Assembly (NCBI GenBank): GCA_033854735.1
Contig: JAWWPY010000385.1
Coordinates: 36,500-100,499 of the forward strand
Direction of reading: 5' to 3'
From: JAWWPY01 sp033854735
GTDB lineage: Bacteria > Actinomycetota > Actinomycetes > Streptosporangiales > Streptosporangiaceae
Length of the DNA stretch: 64,000 nt
Shown: positions 33,762-41,381 of the stretch, in pieces
Layout of the letters: every line of letters starts with the position of its first letter
How positions within the stretch are numbered: position 1 is the first letter of the stretch
Made by a program: the position numbers and the translations under genes
Notes under the pieces: model-generated
Seen by the model: only the letters and a program-made list of their open reading frames with translations
Database searches by the model: none
What the model was told of the DNA's origin: nothing

Positions 33762-34796
33762 GTGCCGCACACCCTGGACATCCCCCTGGACGAGGCCAGG
33801 GCCCTGATCGAGCGGGCCATCGACAAGGCCGAACATCTCGGCCTGCGCGGATCGGTGGCCGTCACCGGCGGCAGCGGCGTCCTCGTCTCGGCCTCCCGGA
33901 TGGACGCCTCCGGCGCGGGTGGCATGGCCAGGGCCAGGTCGAAGGCCTGGATCGCGGCGACGCAGCAGGTCCCGAGCGCCGAGCACCTGAAGCGAATGAC
34001 CACGATCGCCGCGCCGGTGGCGCAGGGGTTCGTAGCGTGCTCGCCGGAGGCGAACTTCCCCGGCGCGGGCGGAATGCCGATCCGCCGGGGAGCCGGGGTG
34101 AGCTCTGCAGGCCAGGTGATTGGGGGGATCGCGGCGTCGGGCGCGGCCGTCAGCCCTTTCTACCCGGACGGCACCGACCCGATGCAGATGATCGCGGATG
34201 GCCAGCCAGCCAACCCCGAGGACCTGGTGGTCCACTACGCGCTCGGGCTGCCTTACGCGGGCCAGCACGGGGATGATCATGAGCGCTGGCGGGCGGCCTT
34301 CGGGGACTGGCCGGACGGTGAGCCGGGCGGGCTGGGCCTGGCCGATGCGCCAGCAGCCAGCCGTCAGCACGAGCACCGCTGGGCGGTGACGCTCGCGGAC
34401 CGGGTCATCACCGAAGCCGGACGGCGGGGTGCGGCGGTCGCGGTGGCCATCGTCGACCATCGCGGCGACCCCATCCAGCAGGACTGGATGAGCGGCGCCC
34501 CGACCGCCTCTGTCACCGTGGCGCAGGCCGTCGCGGCCGCCGCCGGGGCGTTCCAGTGCCGCAGCCGGGACCTGGGTTCCCTCTATCCGGGCGCCGCCAT
34601 GTCCCAGCTCGCGGCCGCCCTTCCGTTCGCGATCCTGCCCGTGGCCGGGGGCCTGCCCGTCGAGGAAGGTGGCCGGGTCGTGGCCGGGCTCGGTGTCGCG
34701 GGCCGGGACCCGGACGTGGGCGAGGAGATCGCGTCCGCAGTCCTGGCCGCCCAGGACAGCGGATCGCGGAACAACAGATCACGAAACAACGGATAA
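33762..34796 (+). CDS. Tandem HbpS/GlcG-like protein (two domains)
   Basis: 344 residues from a GTG six bases after the previous stop. Two copies of the HbpS/GlcG fold are visible. Copy 1 covers about 1-150 (LDEARALIERAIDKAEHLGL, RSKAWIAATQQ, SAGQVIGGIAASG). Copy 2 covers about 205-335 (TLADRVITEAGRRGAAVAVAIVDHRGDP, VAQAVAAAAGAFQ, VVAGLGVAG). HbpS-like proteins bind haem or cobalamin or serve as unknown parts of diol and glycolate operons. A two-domain fusion is less usual. It sits in a tight run with SDR and ApbA-like genes. Confidence 0.82.
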   Translation: MPHTLDIPLDEARALIERAIDKAEHLGLRGSVAVTGGSGVLVSASRMDASGAGGMARARSKAWIAATQQVPSAEHLKRMTTIAAPVAQGFVACSPEANFPGAGGMPIRRGAGVSSAGQVIGGIAASGAAVSPFYPDGTDPMQMIADGQPANPEDLVVHYALGLPYAGQHGDDHERWRAAFGDWPDGEPGGLGLADAPAASRQHEHRWAVTLADRVITEAGRRGAAVAVAIVDHRGDPIQQDWMSGAPTASVTVAQAVAAAAGAFQCRSRDLGSLYPGAAMSQLAAALPFAILPVAGGLPVEEGGRVVAGLGVAGRDPDVGEEIASAVLAAQDSGSRNNRSRNNG

Positions 34797-34803
34797 CCGC
34801 CCC

Positions 34804-35715
34804 ATGCGAATCTGTGTGGTCGGGTGCGGGGCCATCGGCAGCCTGTTCGCCGCGCATCTCGGCCGCCTCCCCGAGGCCGAAGTCTGGGTGTTCGATGTCG
34901 CCGAGGCTCAGGTGCGGGCCATCAACGACGGCGGCCTCCGGCTGGCCGGGACCGGCCCGGTGACCTCCCGGGTCCGGGCGCGCACCGACAGCGGCGATAT
35001 CCCGCCCTGCCAGCTCGGCATCGTGGCCACGAAATCGCGGCCCACGGGGTCCGCGATGGCGGCCACCGCACAGGTGTTCACCGACGCCGCGGTCTGCAGT
35101 GTGCAGAACGGCGTGGGCAACGAGGAAATCATCGCGCGGCACGTGCCCCGGGTCATCAGGGGAACGACAATCGTGGCCGGCCGCCTCCCCGCACCCGGTG
35201 TGGTGCACCTGGATGCTCCGGGAGACACCTGGATCGGGCCGTTCGAGCCGAAGCCCGCGTCCATGGACGAGGTGCGCCAGCTGGCCGGCCTGCTGACCCG
35301 CAGCGGCCTGCGCACCATCGCCCTGACGGACTCCCGCGGGGCGCAGTGGACCAAGCTGATCTTCAACGCGGCCACCAGCCCGGTGGCCGCGCTGACCGGC
35401 CTGACGATGGGCCAGCTCGGTGACGCAGCCGAGGCCCGCCAGCTGATCAGCGGGCTGGCGGCCGAGGGCTGCGCCGTGGCCGCCGCGCTTGGCATCACCC
35501 TGGACGATGATCCGATGGCGCTCATCGACGCCGCGGTCACCCATGCGCGCGGCCACCAGCCGAGCATGCTGCAGGACGCGCTGGCCCGGCGGCGCACGGA
35601 GATCGACGTCCTCAACGGCGGAATCGTCCGGGCAGCCCGGGAGACTGGCGTACCCACCCCCCTCAACCAGGCCGTAGTCGCCCTCATCGACGGCCTGGAA
35701 CGCTCCTGGACCTAA
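34804..35715 (+). CDS. Ketopantoate-reductase-like (ApbA/PanE family) oxidoreductase
   Basis: 303 residues from the ATG at 34804. GCGAIGS (7-13) binds the cofactor. SVQNGVGNEE, the catalytic lysine in WTKLIFNAATSPVAALTG, and RRRTEIDVLNGGIV with its substrate-contacting glutamate are all present, so the enzyme should be active. In this setting a 2-oxo acid or beta-hydroxy acid reductase in the local pathway is more likely than pantothenate synthesis. It follows the HbpS-like gene by seven bases and ends the catabolic run. Confidence 0.9.
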   Translation: MRICVVGCGAIGSLFAAHLGRLPEAEVWVFDVAEAQVRAINDGGLRLAGTGPVTSRVRARTDSGDIPPCQLGIVATKSRPTGSAMAATAQVFTDAAVCSVQNGVGNEEIIARHVPRVIRGTTIVAGRLPAPGVVHLDAPGDTWIGPFEPKPASMDEVRQLAGLLTRSGLRTIALTDSRGAQWTKLIFNAATSPVAALTGLTMGQLGDAAEARQLISGLAAEGCAVAAALGITLDDDPMALIDAAVTHARGHQPSMLQDALARRRTEIDVLNGGIVRAARETGVPTPLNQAVVALIDGLERSWT

Positions 35716-35917
35716 TCCCCCACCACTTTCCACGCGTTACGACCATGATCACGCCCGATATACACCGTTATGCGGGCACCTAACGCGTGCAAAGTGCGAT
35801 CGTGCGACGCGTCCATGCCCGGACGGGGACCGCTGGCCGACACGTCGAACGCTTGTGCGATCAATCCGAGAAGTTGATCATGGTCACCGGTAGAGTGCGG
35901 GACCGTGAGGATGCCCC
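35712..35917 (-). pseudogene. Coding-like minus-strand frame without a start codon
   Basis: Between the ApbA-like and methyltransferase genes the minus strand reads DHDQLLGLIAQAFDVSAS and, ending at the stop, ARITVYIGRDHGRNAWKVVGD in two natural-looking halves. There is no proper start before the frame enters the repeat-coded methyltransferase N-terminus. It may be a decayed small gene or chance. Confidence 0.25.
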
Positions 35918-37087
35918 GTGCCTGAGTTGAGCCATGTGCCTGAGCTGAGCCGCGTGTCAGGGGTGAGCCCGGGGCCTGGGGCGAGCCGCGTGCCTGAGCT
36001 GACTGGGGCTGAGCTGACTGGGCCTGAGCTGACTGGGCCTGAGCTGACTGGGCCTGGATTGTCTGTGCCTGAGCTGACCTGCCTGGAAATCTGTGCTGGA
36101 GCCGGTGGTCAGTCACTGGGCCTGGAGCAGGCCGGCTTCGGTCATGCAGCCGCGGTGGAACTCGACCCGGACGCCTGCGCGACGCTGCGGCTGAACCGGC
36201 CCGAGTGGAACGTCGTGGAACTCGACGTTCACCGCTTCGACGGGGCCGGTTTCCGCGGCGTGGACCTGCTGGCCGGTGGCGTTCCATGCCCGCCGTTCTC
36301 GATCGCTGGCAAGCAGCTCGGCGCTGACGACGAGCGTGACCTGTTTCCTCAGGCCCTTCGCCTCGTCGAGGAGTGCGAGCCGACGGCGGTCATGCTTGAG
36401 AACGTCCGTGGCCTGTCGACCGCCCGCTTCGCCAGTTACCGCGAGCAGGTGCTCGGCCGGCTTCAGGATCTCGGTTACCAGACCGACTGGCAGGTGCTGA
36501 ACGCCAGCGAGTTTGGTGTGCCGCAGTTGCGCCCGCGCTTCATTCTGGTCGCCATGAAGCCAGCGGCCTACGATCACTTTGAGTGGCCGCGCCCCATCAA
36601 AACGCCGCCCACCGTCGGCGAGACCTTGCGTGACATGATGGCCGCGGGGGGCTGGATGGGCGCCGACGCTTGGGCCAAGAAGGCCAACGGCATTGGCCCG
36701 ACACTGGTCGGCGGTTCCCGCAAGCACGGTGGTCCCGATCTCGGCCCGACACGGGCCCGGGAGGCATGGCTCAAGCTGCGGGTCGACGGCAAGGGCCTGG
36801 CCGACGCACCACCCATGGCGACCCATTCCATCCACCACGTGCCGAGGCTGACCCTGCCCATGGCGGCCGCCATCCAGGGCTTCCCCGCCGACTGGCGCTT
36901 CTGGGGACGCAAAACGGCGGCCTACCGCCAGATAGGCAACGCGTTCCCGCCGCCCGTGGCGCTGGCGGTCGGCCACAGCATCAGCTCAGCCGTCATAGCG
37001 GCCCGTGAGATCTCGGCCGCCGATCCGCAGCGCCAGTGGGTGACTGGGCGCCGCGAGCCCGGCAGTCCTATCCGCGCGGCCTCCTAG
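35918..37087 (+). CDS. C5-cytosine DNA methyltransferase (orphan)
   Basis: 389 residues from a GTG with GAGG upstream. All main C5 motifs are seen: motif I (EICAGAGGQSLGLEQAG, 57-73), motif IV with catalytic C124 (GGVPCPPFS), motif VI ENVRG (161-165), motif VIII (QLRPRFILV) and motifs IX-X (IQGFPADW, RQIGNAFPPPVA). Residues 1-55 are PELTG-type repeats outside the catalytic fold. No restriction nuclease or Vsr gene lies nearby, so it appears to be an orphan methylase with a regulatory, epigenetic or anti-restriction role. Target sequence unknown. Confidence 0.93.
   Translation: MPELSHVPELSRVSGVSPGPGASRVPELTGAELTGPELTGPELTGPGLSVPELTCLEICAGAGGQSLGLEQAGFGHAAAVELDPDACATLRLNRPEWNVVELDVHRFDGAGFRGVDLLAGGVPCPPFSIAGKQLGADDERDLFPQALRLVEECEPTAVMLENVRGLSTARFASYREQVLGRLQDLGYQTDWQVLNASEFGVPQLRPRFILVAMKPAAYDHFEWPRPIKTPPTVGETLRDMMAAGGWMGADAWAKKANGIGPTLVGGSRKHGGPDLGPTRAREAWLKLRVDGKGLADAPPMATHSIHHVPRLTLPMAAAIQGFPADWRFWGRKTAAYRQIGNAFPPPVALAVGHSISSAVIAAREISAADPQRQWVTGRREPGSPIRAAS
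35993..36082 (+). repeat. Six 15-bp units in the N-terminus of the methyltransferase
   Basis: CCTGAGCTGACTGGG units (the last two degenerate) encode PELTG pentapeptides. Related degenerate copies extend back to about 35920. Confidence 0.9.
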
Positions 37088-37749
37088 ACGGCCGGGGTGA
37101 CGAGCCCGGATTCGTAGGCGAGCACGACGGCCTGAGTCCGGTCGCGGAGGTCCAGCTTGGCCAGGATCCGACCGACGTGGGTCTTGGTGGTCCGCTCGGC
37201 GATGACCAGGGCGTCGCTGATCTCGGCGTTGGACAGGCCGCGGGCGATCAGCCGCAGCATCTCGGTCTCCCGGCGGGTGAGTGCGCCGAGCGCGGCGGGC
37301 GGCGGGTCCGGGCGCGGACGCCGGGCAAAGCGGGCGATCAGCCGGCGGGTCAGCGGCGGGGCGAGCAGCGCGTCATCGGCCGCCACCACGCGGACCGCGT
37401 GGACCAACTCGACGGCGGGCGCGTCCTTGAGCACGAAACCGCTGGCCCCCGCGCGCAGCGCCTCGTACACGTAGTCGTCAAGGTCGAAGGTGGCCAGCAT
37501 CAGCACCCGGGGCCGGGGCCGGCCGAGCGGGGCGCCCAGGATCTGGCGGGTCGCTTGCAGACCGTCCATGACCGGCATCTGCACGTCCACCAGGACGACG
37601 TCGGGCTCCAGTCGCCGCGCCTGGCTTACCGCGTCGGCACCGTCAGCGGCCTGGCCGACGACGGCCATGCCCGGCTGGGACGCGAGCACCGCGGCGAAGC
37701 CCTCCCGGACCATCGCCTGGTCGTCGGCGATCAGGCACCGAATGGTCAT
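37084..37749 (-). CDS. NarL/LuxR-family response regulator (orphan)
   Basis: 221 residues. Receiver with D9-D10 (IADDQ), phosphoacceptor in VVLVDVQMPVMDG and K in GFVLKDAP. LuxR HTH follows: LTRRETEMLRLIARGLSNAEI, ERTTKTHVGRILAKLDLRDRTQAVV. The ATG at 37749 is preferred over a GTG four codons upstream. These regulators normally follow a cognate histidine kinase, but none is adjacent. The upstream 358 bp hold only repeats and a palindrome, suggesting a lost kinase or a distant partner. Its stop overlaps the methyltransferase stop by four bases. Confidence 0.92.
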   Translation of the reverse strand: MTIRCLIADDQAMVREGFAAVLASQPGMAVVGQAADGADAVSQARRLEPDVVLVDVQMPVMDGLQATRQILGAPLGRPRPRVLMLATFDLDDYVYEALRAGASGFVLKDAPAVELVHAVRVVAADDALLAPPLTRRLIARFARRPRPDPPPAALGALTRRETEMLRLIARGLSNAEISDALVIAERTTKTHVGRILAKLDLRDRTQAVVLAYESGLVTPAV

Positions 37750-38107
37750 GTCACGTTCCACCGCGCCAACCCCGTGCCGCCAACCCCTGTGCCGTCAACC
37801 CCTGTGCCGTCAACCCCCGTGCCGCCAACCCCCGTGCCGTCAACCCCCGTGCCGTCAACCGCAAGGCCGCCCCTCCGCCAGGCATCCGTTTCATGATTCC
37901 AAGGTAGGCCGCCTGGGCCGTCAGGTCGTCCCCCTCACGGTGTCATACCCAGGTATGAGCTCGCCCTGCGCACGGGCCGCCATGCGTCCGTGGGATGACC
38001 ACCGATTCGCTCGCTGGGGTGACGACGTGGTCCGGCTGACCAGACAGCCTTGACGGCAACTGCTACCTGGTAGCCGGACTGGCCTTCCTGGGGTACATCG
38101 GGGGCAT
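37750..38107. other. 358-bp gene-free stretch with tandem repeats and a palindrome
   Basis: 37764-37862 holds about seven 15-bp units of the GCCGTCAACCCCTGT type. 37943-37958 is a perfect palindrome, TCATACC-CA-GGTATGA. No kinase remnant or other gene is convincing here. The palindrome may be the operator of the flanking NarL-type regulator. Confidence 0.6.
37943..37958. promoter_or_regulatory. Palindrome TCATACC-CA-GGTATGA
   Basis: A perfect 7-2-7 palindrome about 190 bp upstream of the NarL-type regulator and 150 bp beyond the ECF sigma stop. NarL-type dimers bind such short palindromes, so autoregulation is plausible. Confidence 0.45.
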
Positions 38108-39115
38108 TCAGTCCGGCAGGGTCCTGGGGAGTCCGAATCGGGGTAGCACGCTGTTGTCAAAGCGGGTCAGGGCGGAGACCTGGGTGCCCGCCAGGGTGAG
38201 CACCAGCAGCCCGTTCGCGTGGGCGACCCCGTCCCGCGGGTCGCGGACGTAAAAGCCGAACGCGGGCTGGCCGTTGGCCCTGGTCGCTATCAGCCGGTAG
38301 CCGCGGTCCTGCCAGACCGCCGTCAAGAACCGGCTCGCGAGCTCGCGGCCCTGGTACTCCAGCGGAAGCGGTGGCATGGTCAGCCACACGTCGTCGGTGA
38401 GCAGGGCAACCACATCATCAACGTCGCCGGCCTCGAAGGCCCGGGTGAACCGCTCGACGAGTTCCTGCTCGCTGGCGGAGTCCGGCGGCGGGGGCGGTTC
38501 CCGCTCCCACGACGGTGGGAGCCGGCGCTGCGAGGCGGCACGGGCGCGCTTGAGTGCGCTGGTCACCGACTCCTCGCTGCTGTCGAGCATGTCCGCCACC
38601 TCGCTGGCGTGGAAGCCGAGGACGTCACGCAGGATGAGGACGGCGCGCTGGCGGGGCGGCAGGAACTGCAGCGCCGTCACGAAGGCCAGCGAGATGGCTT
38701 CCCTGGCCTCATACCGGGCCTCAGGGCCGGGCCGGTGATCGGCGAGCCCCTCGAGGAGGACGTCCGGATAGGGCTCGAGCCACACCACTTCGCCCAGCCG
38801 GGTGGCCTCCGGCGGGTTAACCCCGGGTGGCCGCACGTCCGTCTGCGGGCGCCGCCTGCTCGATCGCCGTGCGTTCAGGCAGCGGCTCGTCGCGATCCGG
38901 TACAGCCAGGTCCGGATCGAGGCCCGTCCCTCGAAGCCGCCGAGGCCCTGCCAGGCCGCCAGCAGGGTCTCCTGCAGCGCGTCCTCGGCATCCGCCGCTG
39001 AACCGAGGATCCGGTAACAGTGCACCTGCAGCTCACGCCGGTGCGGATCAACGAGCTGGCCAAACGCCTCGCCGTCCCCGGCCCGGGCCCGGGAGATCAG
39101 ATCCGTCGTCACCAC
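38108..39115 (-). CDS. ECF sigma factor with C-terminal SnoaL-like domain
   Basis: 335 residues from a GTG with GGGAGGG upstream. Region 2 (VDPHRRELQVHCYRILGS, DAEDALQETLLAAWQGL, IRTWLYRIATSRCLNA) and region 4 (LQFLPPRQRAVLILRDVLGF, DSSEESVTSALKRAR) are clear. A SnoaL/NTF2-like domain follows (about 215-335: RFTRAFEAGDVDDVVALLTDDVWLTM). This two-part form is an actinobacterial ECF group thought to be controlled through its C-terminal domain rather than an anti-sigma factor. No anti-sigma gene is seen nearby, which fits. Confidence 0.93.
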   Translation of the reverse strand: MVTTDLISRARAGDGEAFGQLVDPHRRELQVHCYRILGSAADAEDALQETLLAAWQGLGGFEGRASIRTWLYRIATSRCLNARRSSRRRPQTDVRPPGVNPPEATRLGEVVWLEPYPDVLLEGLADHRPGPEARYEAREAISLAFVTALQFLPPRQRAVLILRDVLGFHASEVADMLDSSEESVTSALKRARAASQRRLPPSWEREPPPPPDSASEQELVERFTRAFEAGDVDDVVALLTDDVWLTMPPLPLEYQGRELASRFLTAVWQDRGYRLIATRANGQPAFGFYVRDPRDGVAHANGLLVLTLAGTQVSALTRFDNSVLPRFGLPRTLPD

Positions 39116-39317
39116 GTCACCCTCCCATCACCTCTTCCTCTGGTTTCCGCCGCGGTCACCGGTATAGACACCGCCCGCGAAGCAAACTGGGCGCTCGCCT
39201 ATCTAGTCCGCCGACCGGGTGCGCTGTCATCGCTTACCGCACCTGGGTTGGCAACTGCCGCCGATTGCTCATTCCGGATCGAACGAGAATGCGAAGCTTA
39301 ACGTGGCCAGGTCTTCG

Positions 39318-40148
39318 CTACGCGGGCTTGCGGGCCACCCCGCCCCACAGGGCGGCGGCCGCCGACGACTCCAACTCAGATCGCGGCCGCCACTTGGAGA
39401 GCTGGACTACGCCGGGTTCCACCAGCTCGAGCCCATCGAAGAAGGTCGTGACCTGGGCATGGTCGCGAAGCACCAGGGGCTCGTCAAGCTGCCGCTCGTT
39501 GAGCGCGCGCGCGAACTCAGCCAGCTCTGGATAGATATCCGCGGTGAGATGATCTATCGCTAGGTAGCTGCCGCCCGGGACGGCCTGCATCAGCCTGCGG
39601 ATGATCCCGTGCGGGTCGTACTGATCCCCGATGCTATGCAGGACGCCCAGCAGCAGGACAGCCATCGGCCGGGCGAAGTCCAGCGTCTCGGCGGCTTCGC
39701 TGAGGATTTTCTGCGGGTCACGCAGATCCGCGTCCAAGTAGGCGGTGACACCCTCCGCGCTGCTGGCCAGCAGCGCCTGGGCGTGCAGTAGCACGATCGG
39801 GTCGTTGTCCACATACACGACCCTGGCGTCCGGGGCGGCTAACTGCGCGACCTGATGCACGTTCTCGCCGGATGGCAGGCCGGCGCCGATGTCGAGAAAC
39901 TGCCGGATCCCCGCCTCGACAGCAAGAAAATGCACGACCCGCCGCAGGAAGGCCCGGGCCGCGCGCGCGGACTCCGCCGTCTTCGGGAAGGCCTTGATCG
40001 CGGCCTCGGCGGCGATCCTGTCGGCCTCGAAATTGTCCTTGCCGCCGAGAAAGTAGTCATACACCCGCGCCGGATGCGGAACTGCCGTGTTGATTGCGGG
40101 GCTGTCCTGCCGGACTGGTTCATCGGCGGAGAAAGACTGGTCAGCCAT
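39318..40148 (-). CDS. SAM-dependent methyltransferase, DUF574 type
   Basis: 276 residues. The family start is PHPARVYDYFLGGKDNFEADR, split across 24-44. Then come the SAM-binding FLDIGAGLPSGENVHQ, VVYVDNDPIV, and LLLGVLHSIGD. The C-terminal part ends with WRPRSE. These proteins are abundant in Streptosporangiales, Streptomyces and Frankia, usually in many paralogues, and their substrates are unknown. It lies upstream of the ECF gene with a 200-bp spacer holding no recognised element. Confidence 0.92.
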   Translation of the reverse strand: MADQSFSADEPVRQDSPAINTAVPHPARVYDYFLGGKDNFEADRIAAEAAIKAFPKTAESARAARAFLRRVVHFLAVEAGIRQFLDIGAGLPSGENVHQVAQLAAPDARVVYVDNDPIVLLHAQALLASSAEGVTAYLDADLRDPQKILSEAAETLDFARPMAVLLLGVLHSIGDQYDPHGIIRRLMQAVPGGSYLAIDHLTADIYPELAEFARALNERQLDEPLVLRDHAQVTTFFDGLELVEPGVVQLSKWRPRSELESSAAAALWGGVARKPA

Positions 40149-40449
40149 GGCATCAGCATAACGGACACCCGGCCAGCCAAGGCTTTCTCCGGCCGGCCGG
40201 CACGGCGCCGCGAAGGCTTTCTCTGGCCGGTCGGCACGGCGCCGCGAACACTTTCGGGCCTAAAGACGCGGGCCGGATAAGACCTCAGCCGTCAGCGGTC
40301 CGGGACCAGGTCGGCCACGTCATTGTGCAGCTCAGCCATGGGCTGGTCGAACGTGGCGGGCCGCGGGGCGGCCGCGGCCCCGCTGAGAACTGCTTGCGCG
40401 GTGGCGCCGGCTGGCCCTCGCGGCGTGCCCGTCATGGCCATGTCAGCCG
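40149..40449. other. 301-bp gap with a 34-bp tandem duplication
   Basis: A 34-bp unit starting AAGGCTTTCTC occurs twice in tandem (40179-40212 and 40213-40246) with two mismatches. The rest has no credible gene; a minus-strand frame of about 49 codons ending near 40292 has no ribosome-binding site and was not accepted. Confidence 0.7.
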
Positions 40450-41313
40450 TCAGTCGGCGGCAGGATGCATCATGATGACCTTGGTTCCCGTGAAGATCTC
40501 CTCGTTGATGATAAAGATGAATCCGACGATATACAACACGGCGAGCGGCGTGAGGGCAAGCCATACCTTCCACTGCTGGCCGGCCGCCCGCTGCTGGGAG
40601 ATCCAGCGCCGGACCGGCGGCAGCCTGAGAATGACTAGCGGGATACTGATGGAAACGGCCTGGTAGAAACGCTGATGGACGACGGGGTCGCCATCTCCAT
40701 CCGCTGCGCCAAAGGGCGTGAATCCGTCGAGCAGCAACAGGTGGAGGACGATCATTCCCCAGATAACGTATGTCGTCCTCTGCAGCCGTTTCCAGTATCT
40801 CCCGAGCTTCCGCTGCGACGGGGTATTAGCCGTCGCCAGGAGCGGGAGGGCCAGGAGAATTACGAGGAGTCCGGCCACGAGGAAGCTGTGCCCGGCGAGC
40901 CGGCCGAATGCACCCCCGGCGAAGTCCGTCGTAATAGCTGCTGTGATCGCGTCCGCGATGCCTATGACCGCGAACATGATGCCGTACCACCGCCGGAGGG
41001 GAGCGATCCACCTCGCTCCGGTCAGGGTAATAATCGGTGTTATCGACACGGCCACGAAGAAACAGATCTCACCCCCCGTTCCCAGCACGTCGGCTTCCGT
41101 ATTGGCCAGAACGTCCTTCGCGTTCAGCGACAGCCAGCCGCGCATGATGAAGATCAGCGGGACGAATGCGGGAATGCGCAGGAGGAATAGTGCAAGAGAC
41201 TGCTTCTTGATAACGACGGCCGAGAATATGAGATCCTCGCCCATCCAGGTATCGACGGATCGAGACCTGGGAACCTGACTCGGAGGGCCGGCATCTGTAT
41301 CAATTGTGGCCAT
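40450..41313 (-). CDS. Multi-pass membrane protein, ferric-reductase/MsrQ-like transmembrane domain
   Basis: 287 residues with about seven hydrophobic segments after a 30-residue cytoplasmic N-terminus. Histidines in RLAGHSFLVAG and MIVLHLLLLDG, and YWKRLQRTTYVIWG between them, resemble the haem-binding helices of the YedZ/MsrQ and ferric-reductase family. A b-type haem electron-transfer role is likely. No MsrP-like partner is present. Codon third positions are visibly less GC-rich than in the neighbours, which hints at transfer. GGAGAAAG precedes the ATG. Confidence 0.75.
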   Translation of the reverse strand: MATIDTDAGPPSQVPRSRSVDTWMGEDLIFSAVVIKKQSLALFLLRIPAFVPLIFIMRGWLSLNAKDVLANTEADVLGTGGEICFFVAVSITPIITLTGARWIAPLRRWYGIMFAVIGIADAITAAITTDFAGGAFGRLAGHSFLVAGLLVILLALPLLATANTPSQRKLGRYWKRLQRTTYVIWGMIVLHLLLLDGFTPFGAADGDGDPVVHQRFYQAVSISIPLVILRLPPVRRWISQQRAAGQQWKVWLALTPLAVLYIVGFIFIINEEIFTGTKVIMMHPAAD

Positions 41314-41381
41314 CTGTGGCTTTCTCCTTCTGCAGTGCGCAGCACCGCTCCCAGTGCGGGTAATTTCAAACGCCGGCCCAC

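Noticed and set aside
40292..40441. Short minus-strand frame of about 49 codons after the MsrQ-like gene
   Set aside because: No ribosome-binding site, Ala/Pro-rich composition and no motif.
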